From NCBI GenBank assembly GCA_017311315.1, contig CM029660.1:16671430-16735429 (forward strand): a stretch of 64,000 nucleotides of DNA, written 5' to 3'. This DNA comes from Dendrocalamus latiflorus (taxonomy: Eukaryota; Streptophyta; Magnoliopsida; Poales; Poaceae). The position numbers were made by a program, and so were the translations under genes. Under the pieces are notes generated by a model. That model was not told the DNA's origin, made no database searches, and saw only the letters and a list, made by a program, of their open reading frames with translations. This document shows positions 20,500-31,689 of this stretch, one piece after another (the first letter of the stretch is position 1; every line of letters starts with the position of its first letter).

Positions 20500-23415
20500 T
20501 TAGCCTAGGCGCGGTGCGGACGAACCCGTGCCGTCGTCGCCGCGACGCTGAAGGACTCCTTCGAGCCAGTGGAGGAGGTCCCCCTCCCCATGCAGCGTCT
20601 GCTGCACGGCGACCCTCGCAGCATCTTCCCCGAAGCGGCCCCAGATCCGTTGATGGAAGTTCTGCAGGCTAGGCCCGATGGAGCGAATGGCGTCCGACAT
20701 AACCTCTGGTCGGTCGGGAGGATCCAGTTGAGGATTTGCTAGCTCATGGGTATGTCTACACCCACGAGTGTGAAGCAGGGCGAGGGCGAAGCACGCACCA
20801 AGGTAGCCGCAGTGCTCGCCAAACGTTCTGGCGCCACGAAGAGCAACGCCTACCCCCTCCTCGATCAACCCGAGCGTCTTTGACAGGGCCTCCGGCCCGT
20901 GCGTAGCGTCCGGCACTCTGACGCACAGGTCTCGGAGGGCCTGGTTCAGAGACTCCATGGCCCGCCACGCCGACGTAGACGCATTTTCCAAGACAAGGCT
21001 ATTCCCTGCAGCAGACTCCGCCAGCTGGGCGTTCTCCCCTTCTAGGACGGCGATCTGCTGCAGGAAGGCGGTGCGCTCCTCAGCCGCGGCACACTTGGCT
21101 TCCGTGGCCTCGAGTTGTGCGGCCGCCATGGCGCCCTCCAGTGCGCGAAGTTCTCCATCCTTCGCTGCGAGAGCATTGTTTGCTTCACGAAGGCTGGCTT
21201 CCAGAGCCCTCCGCTCCCGAACACGGGCCTCGTCAAAGGACCGGCTAAGGGCAAGCGTCTGGCAAAAACAACAAGTCAGCAGGCGCCCAGCAGTACCTTG
21301 CAAGCTGAAGCGCACATATTTACCCTCATCTCGGAGGCCTGCAGCGCGAGCGCTAGGAGATCCCCCTCGCATGACGACAACATCTCTCGGTCAAGGCCGT
21401 TGTCGGCACGCTCTGCGGCTGCGGTGAGGACGTCAAGTATCCCCAGGCGAGGGAGGAAGTCCGCGCAAGCGAGCCTCGGCCCCAACGCGCCAGGATTTAC
21501 CGAGGCCGTGGCCACGTCAACAGCAACGGACACCTGCGGGGCACCCTGAACAAGGCTTTCGACTTCGCGCATACCTCCGTTGCTCGATCCTTCGCCATGT
21601 CCGGGAGACCTCGTCTCGCCTGATGTTGGTAGAATGAGCGAGCAGATCGGAGAGAGTCTTGCGAAGTCGTCGCGGTAGGAAGCGGCGTCGTTTCGGCGGC
21701 CAAGTCGGAGGCGGGCGCCTCGGTGGTCGGCGAGGAGGTTTTCTCGGCCGCGCCAGACACCGTAATCCCGCGACAAGGCCCCGCAACGGCGTATCGACCC
21801 CTCGCTGGCGGCGGGGACTGCGTCCGAGGGCGTTTCGCCTGCGGTGGCACAAGCGATTCTTCCGGGGCAACACCAGGTACGGTTCCCGTCGCCCCCACGG
21901 TTTTCTCTGCAGGGGGCGCGTCCTCCCCGGCCGCGGCGGTTGATAGCGCACCATCAACCGTGGTTTTCTCGTCGGGAACGGTGCTCCCCCCCGGGTTGGC
22001 GTGTTCCAGGTCAGCGATGGCCGCGAGCACGGGTTCGTTGGCGTCGGCAGGGGGTGCCGGGGGATCCGAGGCGGCGCGCTCCTCCGAAGCAGGGTGGCCG
22101 GGCCCACCGCCGGTCGCACACCCCGTCTCAGCTGTGATGGTCACCGAGGGGCCTGCGCGGTCGCATACGGCCGACGGGGAACGGGCCCGGCGTCGCGAAG
22201 ATAACACCCCCGCAGGGCTATCACCGTCCTGAGCGCTCGGAGTCCCGGCGGGAAGCTCCCCCGACACCACGCGCTCGGGCACAGCAGTGCCCAGAGCCTC
22301 GCAGGTGCGGTTTACCCGCCCTTGCTTAGCCGCCTTAACTGCGGCCTCGCGAGCTTGGTGCTCCTTAAGCGTGTACGGGCCGAGGAGCGCCGCAACCGCG
22401 CGCTCCGCATCTTCTAGCTGAGCCACTGCGCAGGAGATCACGTCAGTCAGGCGGAAACCAAACAGATACAATGGCACGCGTAAAACGTGCTGGGCGACTT
22501 ACAAGGAGCGGAGGGCGGAAGCAGGCGAGATACGGATGGGCTGAACCCGTCCTCGCGGGGGCCGTTCTGTCCAACATACTTCCCCCGGGAGGAGAGTGGC
22601 GCCGCCCCATACATTGTGAACTCCTCGGCTAGGTCGCGCAGGCTCATTCGACGGGCGACACCGACAAGACTCTGTAGCTTTTGCGTGTCGTCAATTTCCG
22701 CCTTCAGGCTCGGCGTACTGTTAAACGAGGTCGGCCCACCTCGGCATTGCATCCCGCTCTTGTCGGTCACGGTGTAGTAGAACCACTGCCGAGTCCAGCC
22801 GGACTCCCATTCCCTCGGCGAGGTGGGCGCGGGGAACAACGTCGCGCACGACGCCCGGAGAACGAAGTCCACACCGCCGAAGTTGGACACCGCCCCGTCA
22901 ACTTTTCTGGGTCGACAGCGCGCGTCGTGCAGTGTGGCGAATAAGCTCGCGCTGGGACGTCTCCCCTCTGACCGCATCGCCCACGTGAAGACAGTTAGGC
23001 GGAGTATTGCGTGAGGCGTCAATTGGGCTAGCCCCAACTTGTAGGCCCGTAGGACTTCGCCCACGAACAACGTGGAGGGCATTCGAAGGCCGGCGTCGAA
23101 GAACGCGACAAAAACAATCGCCTCCATTGCCCGGGGCTTCGGCTCTGTCTCGTCCCGACGGGGTAGGTGAGCCCCGTCGCGATTGACGATCTTCCTCTCA
23201 TCCACGAGTCGCTGCAGCATCCCCTCGGTCATGCGGCTCTTCCCCAACACACGGGAACAGCAGCCTCCCGAGTGCTCCATGGCGCCCCACCACTTGTTGG
23301 CGCGCGAACTTCCCCGCGGCACCAGCTTGTACTCTCTGAAAGGATGGGCCACCTCGCCCTGGCTAGGCAAGGAGCCGCTGCGGGGATGGTAGGTGGCGTC
23401 GTCATGGCTAGCCAT
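20500..23415 (-). CDS. Antisense accessory gene of the Tat element (putative gypsy-type 'transposase' family)
   Basis: Minus-strand spliced gene opposite to gag-pol. Exon 1 is 23415-22503, starting MASHDDATYHPRSG and containing the PRAMEAIVFVAFFDAGLRMP and LAQLTPHAILRL blocks typical of the plant 'putative gypsy type transposon' family. Intron 1 (22502-22426, 77 bp) has clear GT..AG borders. Exon 2 runs from 22425 with a Pro/Ala-rich low-complexity region. It changes frame near 21620, where an acceptor-like CCAACATCAG suggests either another intron or a frameshift. A further intron at about 21324-21262 joins to exon 3 (SRSFDEARVRERRALEASL), a long coiled coil ending at 20500. Function unknown; the family name does not imply proven transposase activity. 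Gene reality 0.65, exact splicing less sure. Confidence 0.65.
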
Positions 23416-23934
23416 CGCTCTTCGCGACCAGGGAGAAAGAAGCAGGGCAAGGAGCAACTGACGTTACAATTAGCACGGGCGGAAGCAAAGCGGCAGATCA
23501 AGAACAAAAAAGACAGCAAGAAAGGGTGTCTCCACCTCAACACTGGCACCTTATAAAGGCCGCTCCCCTCTCATGTGGCCCAACGCGCAGACAGATCAAA
23601 CTCGCAGCGATTCGGCTGCCCATGATTTGGAAAGAAGAACCGCCGGGGCTTAGAGGGCCGTGCCCGGTAGGTGACCAAGCAGCGCACAACGCCTCCACGC
23701 CTTCAACACGCGTCCAACTTCCCTTGGGAAGAGGCGAACGGCCGCGGTCACGCAACCGCTCACATCCCACGACGCACCAGTCGTAAGGCGCCGCGTGTCC
23801 CACCCGCAGAATGGCAGACTGCACGGCGCGACAGTCTGACTTCTGCCAGGCCAGGCGTCGGCGTGATTCCAGTCACCATTAAAAGCGCACTACCAGACTG
23901 CAAGGTCACAACAGCTCCAATCTTAGCGCCGGGA

Positions 23935-26680
23935 CGGAGCGCGCGCGCGTCTACTTCGACTAGGCGCCAGCCTCCGCTGCCACCCGTTCGAAGGGTAGGG
24001 GACGGAGCGCGCGCGCGTCTACTTCGACTAGGCGCCAGCCTCCGCTGCCACCCGTTCGAAGGGTAGGGGACGGAACGCGCGCGCGTCTACTTCGACTAGG
24101 TGCCAGCCTCCGCTGCCACCCGTTCGAAGGGTAGGGGACGGACCACCCGTTCGAAGGGTAGGGGACGGAGCGCGCGCGCGTTTATTTCGACTAGGCGTCA
24201 TCTCCGCTGCCACCCGTTCGAAGGGTAGGGGACGGAGCGCGCGCGCGTCTACTTCGACTAGGCGCCAGCCTCCGCTGCCACCCGTTCGAAGGGTAGGGGA
24301 CGGAGCGCGCGCGCGTCTACTTCGACTAGGCGCCAGCCTCCGCTGCCACCCGTTCGAAGGGTAGGGGACGGAGCGCGCGCTCGTTTACTTCGACTAGGCG
24401 CCAGCCTCCGCTGCCACCCGTTCGTAGGGTAGGGGACGGAGCGCGCGCGCCTACTTGGACTAGGCGCCAGCCTCCGTTGCCACCCGTTCGAAGGGTAGGG
24501 GACGGAGCGCGCGCGCGCCTACTTCGACTAGGCGCTAGCCTCCGCTGCCACCCGTTCGAAGGGTAGGGGACGGAGCGCGCGCGCGTCTACTTCGACTAGG
24601 CGCCAGCCTCCGCTGCCACCCGTTCGAAGGGTAGGGGACGGAGCGCGCGCGCGCCTACTTCGACTAGGCGCCAGCCTCCGCTGCCACCGTAGGGGACGGA
24701 ACGCGCGTCTACTTCGACTAGGCGCCAGCCTCCGCTGCCACCCGTTCGAAGGGTAGTGGACGGAGCGCGCGCGCGTCTACTTTGACTAGGCGCTAGCCTC
24801 CGCTGCCACCCGTTCGAAGGGTAGGGGACGGAGCGCGCGCGCCTACTTTGACTAGGCGCCAGCCTCCGCTGCCACCCGTTCGAAGGGTAGGGGACGGAGC
24901 GCGCGCGCGCCTACTTTGACTAGGCGCCAGCCTCCGCTGCCACCCGTTCGAAGGGTAGGGGACGGAGCGCGCGCGCGTCTACTTCGACTAGGCGCCAACC
25001 TCCGCTGCCACCCGTTCGAAGGGTAGGGGACGGAGCGCGCGCGCCTACTTCGACTAGGCGCCAGCCTCCGCTGCCACCCGTTCGAAGGGAAGGGGACGGA
25101 ACGCGCGTCTACTTCGACTGGGCGCCAGCCTCCGCTGCCACCCGTTCGAAGGGTAGGGGACGGAGCGCGCGCGTCTACTTCGACTGGGCGCCAGCCTCCG
25201 CTGCCACCCGTTCAAAGGGTAGGGGACGGAGCGCGCGCGCCTACTTCGACCAGGCGCCAGCCTCCGCTGCCACCCGTTCGAAGGGAAGGGGACGGAACGC
25301 GCGTCTACTTCGACTAGGTGCCAGCCTCCGCTGCCACCCGTTCGAAGGGTAGGGGATGGACCACCCGTTCGAAGGGTAGGGGACGGAGCGCGCGCGCGTT
25401 TACTTCGACTAGGCGTCATCTCCGCTGCCATCCGTTCGAAGGGTAGGGGACGGAGTGCGCGCGCGTCTACTTCGACTAGGCGCCAGCCTCCGCTGCCGCC
25501 CGTTCGAAGGGTAGGGGACGGAGCGCGCGCGCGTCTACTTCGACTAGGCGCCAGCCTCCGCTGCCACCCGTTCGAAGGGTAGGGGACGGAGCGCGCGCTC
25601 GTCTACTTCGACTAGGCGCCAGCCTCCGCTGCCACCCGTTCGTAGGGTAGGGCACGGAGCGCGCGCGCGCCTACTTGGACTAGGCGTCAGCCTCCGTTGC
25701 CACCCGTTCGAAGGGTAGGGGACGGAGCGCGCGCGCGCCTACTTCGACTAGGCGCCAGCCTCCGCTGCCACCCGTTCGAAGGGTAGGGGACGGAGCGCGC
25801 GCGCGTCTACTTCGACTAGGCGCCAGCCTCCGCTGCCACCCGTTCGAAGGGTAGGGGACGGAGCGCGCGCGCCTACTTCGACTAGGCGCCAGCCTCCACT
25901 GCCACCCGTTCGAATGGAAGGGGACGGAACGCGCGTCTACTTCGATTAGGCGCCAGCCTCCGCTGCCACCCGTTCGAAGGGTAGGGGACGGAGCGCGCGC
26001 GCGTCTACTTCGACTATGCGCCAGCCTCCGCTGCCACCCGTTCGAAGGGTAGGGGACGGAGCGCACGCGCCTACTTGGACTAGGCGCCAGCCTCCGCTGC
26101 CACCCGTTCGAAGGGCAGGGGACGGAGCGCGCGTGCGCCTACTTCGACTACGCGCCAGCCTCCGCTGCCACCCGTTCGAAGGGTAGGGGACGGAGCGCGC
26201 GCGCGTCTACTACGACTAGGCGCCAGCCTCCGCTGCCACCCGTTCGAAGGGTGGGGGACGGAGCGCGCGCGCCTACTTCGACTAGGCGCCAGCCTCCGCT
26301 GCCACCCGTTCGAAGGGAAGGGGACGGAACGCGCGTCTACTTCGACTGTGCGCCAGCCTCCGCTGCCACCCGTTCGAAGGGTAGGGGACGGAGCACGCGC
26401 GTCTACTTCGACTGGGCGCCAGCCTCCGCTGCCACCCGTTCAAAGGGTAGGGGACGGAGCGCGCGCGCCTACTTCGACCAGGCGCCAGCCTCCGCTGCCA
26501 CCCGTTCGAAGGGAAGAGGACGGAACGCGCGTCTACTTCGACTAGGCGCCAGCCTCCGCTGCCACCCGTTCGAAGGGTAGGGGACGGAGCGCGCGCGCCT
26601 CGGCTTCGACTTAGGCGCCAGCCTCCGCTGCCACCCGTTCGATGGGTAGGGGACGGAGCGCGCGTCTACTTCGACTAGGT
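23935..26680. repeat. 68-bp minisatellite with higher-order duplication
   Basis: About 40 tandem copies of a 68-bp unit. Each has TTCGAAGGGTAGGGGACGGA, an alternating GC tract (GCGCGCGCGC) of variable length, CTACTTCGACTAGGCGCCAG and CCTCCGCTGCCACCCG. Rare variants recur about 1,218-1,229 bp apart: the truncated GACCACCCG unit at 24141 and 25359, TTCGTAGGG at 24421 and 25639, TTCAAAGGG at 25211 and 26439. A block of about 1.22 kb was thus duplicated as a whole. The array lies between the antisense gene's 5' end and the 3' LTR. Confidence 0.95.
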
Positions 26681-26771
26681 TGGGGAAGTTCATAGGCCGC
26701 GGGACGGAGGGGGCCAAAGGACTCTGCGACATGGCTTCGGCCCTGTGAAGCCCTTCACTATGAGAGGCTCC

Positions 26772-27004
26772 TGTCGTAGGGGTGGCCCCCACCTAAGCCC
26801 AGCAGGCCTGTTAGGAGGTTATAAGAACCAGAGTAACATGTGTAATGACATAAGTGCCCCTAATGGGGAGGTACGAAAGTAAGGGTATAACTGTAAAAGC
26901 ATACTCCATGAGAATATATATATCCGGATGAGGGGGAGGCTGAGACAGAACACTCCCACCTCTCCACTACCATCTCTCTCTCTGTTTGGTCTGTAACCAC
27001 AACA
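26772..27004 (+). repeat. 3' LTR of the Tat gypsy element
   Basis: Starts TGTCGTAGGGGTGG and ends ACCACAACA, 233 bp, the same length as the 5' LTR with about seven substitutions. Followed by the target duplication CACAT at 27005-27009. No strong polypurine tract directly precedes it; the closest purine-rich stretch is near 26700-26725. Confidence 0.94.
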
Positions 27005-27984
27005 CACATGGTAGAAGTTTTATGCCATGATTTATGCCGTGTTATGAAATGATATCCCGACTTATCTGTTGATTGTATTGCGATGAGTGATGCTTATGAT
27101 TGAATATCAACATTTGAAGAATGTTGTATTTACATTCCCATGAGCATCATGAAAGCCCTATGACGGTAGGCATCCCACACGGTGGGAATAACATGATCTA
27201 CTTGGTAGGTACCTCCAGGGATGGAGGCAGAAGGGCTTCATCGATGGGTGAAGCAACTCCACTCTACCGGTATAAGCGGCATACAACGGCGCATTATGCA
27301 TTGCACTCATGGATCTACGACGGTAGGCCTCCCACGACGGTGGGGAAATCGAGACCTACTTCGGTAGGCATATCTAGAGATGAAGGCAGAGGGGTTTCAC
27401 CGACGGGTGAAGCAACTCCACTATACCGGTATAAACTGCATACAGAGGTATACCACACCACATTGCATTTGCAGGAAATGAATAGGAGACAGGGAGGAAA
27501 CCCAGAGATTCTAGGTTACAGTTCATAAATGTGATTTGATGATTACTGTACCAATGACATAGAATTGATTTACAGTTTACAGTTTACGAATTTGATTTAC
27601 AACTTACAGTTATAGAGTGATTTACAACTTACGGTTCATAAAATCGATTGAGTTGCTAAAGTGGTATCACTGTTTTATCGTATGCTTGCTAGGAATCTGT
27701 TGAAGGCGACATTTACAGGTAGGAGTAGCACAGTTGTCTTACGTGCAATGGTAATACACATATCTACAGTTGACATATTTATCCTTGGATAATCTTAGTA
27801 CCTTTTTGGTAATTAGCAAAATTTATACCTCTGCTGCGCTTAGTTTCAAGCGCATCGACTTTTGTCGTTTGGTTGATATTTAAATAAAAGAATTGCTTCG
27901 CAAGACCAGCGGCAAAAGTTAGAGTTGATAACATTATAAAGTAGGTGGTAGCACTTTGGGCTTAGGGAGGGCCATGGTGTTACA
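27005..27984 (-). repeat. Probable part of an older gypsy LTR, right of the Tat insertion
   Basis: The minus strand starts at 27984 with TGTAACACCATGG, a start typical of long LTRs of some grass gypsy families. The CACAT duplication shows it was continuous with sequence ending at 13556. It contains an imperfect tandem duplication (27158-27475). No coding domain seen. The LTR call is an inference from the terminus and composition. Confidence 0.45.
27158..27475. repeat. Imperfect tandem duplication of about 160 bp
   Basis: The segment from about 27158 (GACGGTAGGCATCCCACACG) through a GGTGAAGCAACTCCACT block near 27250 recurs from about 27318 (GACGGTAGGCCTCCCACGAC), with the second GGTGAAGCAACTCCACT near 27405. 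The copies are clearly diverged. Part of the probable older LTR. Confidence 0.7.
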
Positions 27985-28420
27985 TAACCAGAGTTCACTA
28001 ATCATTTATCCAAGTTTGGACACGTTCCGGTAAACATAACCTGTGCTCAATGATCAGCAGCTATATCTGTCGAGATATGAATAATTTTCATGTTATAATT
28101 ATGACATCGATTACACGAATAACATTCAGTCGAACATCTGTACCATCAGATATTTACAGATGGGCATCTTGGGGTGATAGGCCAGCTAACTAGCTGTACG
28201 GGATTCACCAATCTGGTACATTATAGCAGAACATTTAAGTAAAGATGATAATACTGATCAGTTGGGAGATTATCAGTAACTAACGTCCTATTCAGGTCCC
28301 AACAGTCTTCAGGCGTCCAGGAGTTCCTGCGTGGTAGTCCAATCAGTGGAGTAAGATTGAATTGTCATTAAAACTTCACTCTATCGCAGACAAAGTGGGC
28401 TTACCTTGAGATCATAATCC
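27985..28420. other. Interval between old LTR and BAP31 gene
   Basis: No gene recognised. The right part (about 28260-28420) is probably the 3' untranslated region of the minus-strand BAP31 gene, since the stop codon lies at 28421; no canonical AATAAA was found. Confidence 0.45.
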
Positions 28421-31214
28421 TTAAGTATTCTTCTTGCCATCAGAATGTGACAGCGTGCGGTCCGCTGGTTGCATCAGGTCATTGAGACGCTTGATTTCCT
28501 CCTGCAGGCGGCCATATCGGAGCAAGTGATCTTCATATTGTTCTTGGATAGCTAGGGCTTTGGCCTCTGCATTCTTGGCCTCCTCCGCCTTTTCTTGTAG
28601 TTGCACCTTCAGCTTCTTAATCTCATTCAACGAAGCAATATCTTGTTTTGCTTCTATTGCTCTGATGTAGTTGTGGAGCCGGTCAATGACTAGAGCAAGG
28701 AACAAGGAATATCCTGAAACAATGTACAGTTATAAATGAGGCTTTACTTAAGAAACTACCAATGGCATGACAGTACTGGCCAGTGAAACTGCTACCTGAG
28801 AGGAATCATTGCATTTGAACCTAATTGCAAAATGTTCTCCCCATGAACATTGAAAAATGTTAGCACTAAAGATTAACCATCATTCTGCCTATTGAAAGGG
28901 TCAAGGGAGAATATGCATCCCAAAACTTGCAGCTATATTACATAGAGCTAGTCAATAGAAGTTGTATCATAAAAAGTAGGTCTAGAATGTAAGATATTTG
29001 AAAACTAAATTTATTAATACTTTTCTGGAGCAAGACATCCAGTAGAATGAGAATGGATACTTTTGTTGTTAACAGAATGATTAAAGTCTTTCTTTTTACC
29101 ACTTTATGGATCCTCAAAAGGGATTGTAAAGAATGGTAGGATGATATAGCAAACAAAGAATCGACTACAATAGAGTTGAGCCAGTTAACAAGGAGAAAAT
29201 GACTTCACTCTCACTAAAAAGTATAGAAAAAAGGCAAAATAAAAGCATAAAGAAAATGGAAAACACATATCACAAAAGGTTATTGCCTTAGTAAAGGGAC
29301 AATCCTTCCCCATTTTTTTTTTCAATACACTATTTTTTATATGTTCTTGTACAGTTTTAAGTACTTTGCAGATGTATGCAAGTTAGTAAATGCCAGGGCT
29401 AAATGGCTAATGAATGTAAAAGAATGAAATTTGCGCAAAGTAACAGAAAAACTTTTAACATGATTAAGATCTTACTCAATAATGAACTGCTCAAGAGCCC
29501 TCGGAAGTCATCCAAAACTTTTCAATTTCATGACAATATTTGGGAATCATGTCTCCTACTAGAGTTACCCCCAACTTCACTGGTTGGATTTTGTATGATC
29601 GCGTCTACTCATTTCTGATCCAATTCTTATAATCCAGAAATAGCATTGGAAATAATTTATTATCTAAATATACTGACACCCCCAACGTTGGGGGATCTGA
29701 AAAAAGTGAACTACATACGAATTTACTTGGTGAACATCCCCTTAACCCTAGGGGATCCATATCGTACTATTTGCTACATGAGACACTGCAAACATTTACT
29801 TAAAGCCTCAACTCAAAATAACTGTATGTATCGAGAACACCTATGTTCTGTATCACCGAATTATAAAATGGATGTACCAGAACAGCATACACTAATCTTT
29901 ATGAGTAAAAAAATAATGCTATTATATTGTCTCGTCAAGAACATCCTGAAAGAAATCTTGCAGTCCTCGTTCTGTCATTCAAATGCTCTGTAAAAGGTCA
30001 GGCCACTTCGAAGTTTGAAAAACAAAAATAGTGGATGAACATCCACAAAACCATGTGGATCTATTTGGTGTCATGGTCTTAAATTCATACAAAAACATTA
30101 CGCACAAAATAAACAATACTCGAAGCAGTATAGGAGTTGTTCTATTTGGTGTCATGGTCTTAAATTCATACATCTTTGTCTTATCAAACAAGGGGAAAAC
30201 GCACATATATTGCTACAGCTAATCCATCTTTCTTGAGTTCCTAAGCCATACTAAAAGTCCTATTACATCTGAAATTCAGCGCAAAATAGTGCCACAGTTG
30301 TAGCAACAGAATTATGTACTGTTTACATCTTCCCAGTACAACCGAATGTTTCTTCAATACTCTATCTATACATCCTTCGAGCATGAAATGAGAAACCTAA
30401 CTTGAAAGGGGGGCAAACCTCGAAAGGCACTGAACCATTGGAGGTAAGGCATCCTAAATTTCTACATTCCATTTATGCAACCAGCTAATTGTTACTCCAT
30501 CTAAAACTTCTCTGTATCTGCTTACACTTTCTATCACTATTTGACTTCCTTTGGAAGCAAAGACTATAACATTGAATCGTAGATTATTAAAGCACACGAC
30601 CGGTACAAAGCATAAAGTAAGATACAATGGATACGTTGTTTACTCTATAAAATTTAATGCCGATTATTCCGAAATTGTTCGGGGCCGACAACATAGGCCA
30701 TCCTCACGGTAGGCAAATGCAGCTACTAAATTTGATCACCGAACCATCATTTAGAATCAAAACAAATCAGACGTTGTTAGACCCTGCAGAGAAATCAATT
30801 CAACCGTTCCCCTTTCATACACGGGAAGCCCCAACGCCACAGCCACCAGGACATCAAGATGGTCGAACAAATTAAAGCGAGGAGAAGGGGGCAGGAAAGA
30901 TGGGAGAAATCGTACGTACCCATTAGTGACGCCTCGAGGAGGTGGCGAGCGAGGAGGACCTGGTCGGTGGGCGTGAGGTCCCCCGCGGCGTCGAGCTCGG
31001 CAGCGGCGCGGCCGCGGATCTTGGCCATGCTGTGGACGCTGGAAGCGAACACGACGAGGACGGTGGCGGCCACGGTGCGCACCATGACCGGGCCCCGCCC
31101 GCTCTTGAGGCTGTCTAGCGCGAGCACCGCGAGCTTCCGCAGCGGCGTCTTGAAGAGCAGAGCCGCCGCCACGCTAACCTCCGCCGCCAGCACCGTGAAC
31201 AGCAGCTGGATCAT
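28421..31214 (-). CDS. BAP31-family endoplasmic reticulum membrane protein (two exons)
   Basis: Exons 31214-30920 and 28713-28421 join to 195 codons plus stop. Borders are GT (30919) and AG (28714); the codon across the junction gives LLEASLMG-YSLFLALVIDRL, a signature of plant BAP31-like proteins. The start is placed at the ATG of MIQLLFTVLAAE, the family's usual start; an in-frame ATG lies further upstream at 31283. Three hydrophobic segments (about residues 2-21, 43-62, 93-110) are followed by a coiled coil (about 112-180). The C-terminus KKNT is a dilysine KKXX ER-retrieval motif. Family role: ER export, quality control and retention of membrane proteins. The gene appears intact, is probably expressed from a TATA near 31283-31288, and has a 2.2-kb intron. 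Confidence in family is high. Confidence 0.9.
28714..30919 (-). other. Large intron of the BAP31 gene
   Basis: A 2,206-bp intron, AT-rich, with no gene inside. It holds a direct repeat of about 31 bp (30060-30090 and 30141-30171, TCTATTTGGTGTCATGGTCT and on). No transposon ends were recognised, although its length suggests old insertions. Confidence 0.85.
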
Positions 31215-31282
31215 CGCGACGAGGATGGTTTGCCGCATGCGAGGGTTTTGGGTGGAGACGGAGCGTTTCCGCTTCCTCGACA

Positions 31283-31288
31283 CTTATA
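31283..31288 (-). promoter_or_regulatory. TATA-like element of the BAP31 gene
   Basis: The minus strand reads GCTATAAGTG about 70 bases before the chosen ATG, leaving room for a short leader of about 40 bases. It overlaps the alternative upstream ATG at 31283, which argues against that longer start. Confidence 0.45.
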
Positions 31289-31689
31289 GCGAGGACGGTG
31301 CGGTGCCTTGCCCTAGGGTGGGTTTTGGAACAAAACGTGGGAGGAGAATGCCGTTGGATGGTCATGGACGGCGTGTTGAGATGGTATTCTCCCGCCGAAG
31401 TTTTGGCACCTGCCAATTTGAAGGTTTGGTTGCACCGCTTGGTACTTTGGTCCCGTCTTTGGACTTGCCATGCGATTATTTTTTTTTTGGGTATTCTTGT
31501 CAATTCCTTCCTTCGTGCACACTGTAGATTAGCCACTTTGCCGTTGCTTGGAGGATTTGCTGCTTCGTTCATTGAAATAGGTATTTTTGTTGCCATTTTT
31601 AAACCGAAATCGTAGTTGTGGAAAGCGGTTGAACCGCTTCACCCAAACCGCATCTTCTTCATCCTCTCTCTATCTTGGTTGCGCTGTGT

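Larger units (their letters stand above)
13557..27004 (+). mobile_element. Complete Tat-type Ty3/gypsy retrotransposon
   Basis: Element of 13,448 bp bounded by two 233-bp LTRs and the 5-base target duplication CACAT (13552-13556 and 27005-27009). Order: LTR, PBS, gag, protease, RT, RNase H, integrase (plus strand), a 53/54-bp minisatellite, an antisense spliced gene (minus strand), a 68-bp minisatellite, LTR. RT-RNaseH-integrase order is gypsy. The very long 3' region with an antisense gene is characteristic of the Tat lineage (RIRE2/Grande-like). The LTRs differ at about 7 of 233 positions, so the insertion is fairly recent. Gag-pol is disabled, so any new movement would need help from another copy. 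Confidence 0.95.

Noticed and set aside
25054..26066. Minus-strand open frames with repeated TGGSGGWHLVEVDAR-like units, which could look like a repeat protein
   Set aside because: They are translations of the 68-bp minisatellite; the frame changes with unit length and there is no start context or partner domain.
23935..26680. CRISPR-like array
   Set aside because: The units are contiguous 68-bp tandem repeats without unique spacers, inside a eukaryotic retrotransposon.
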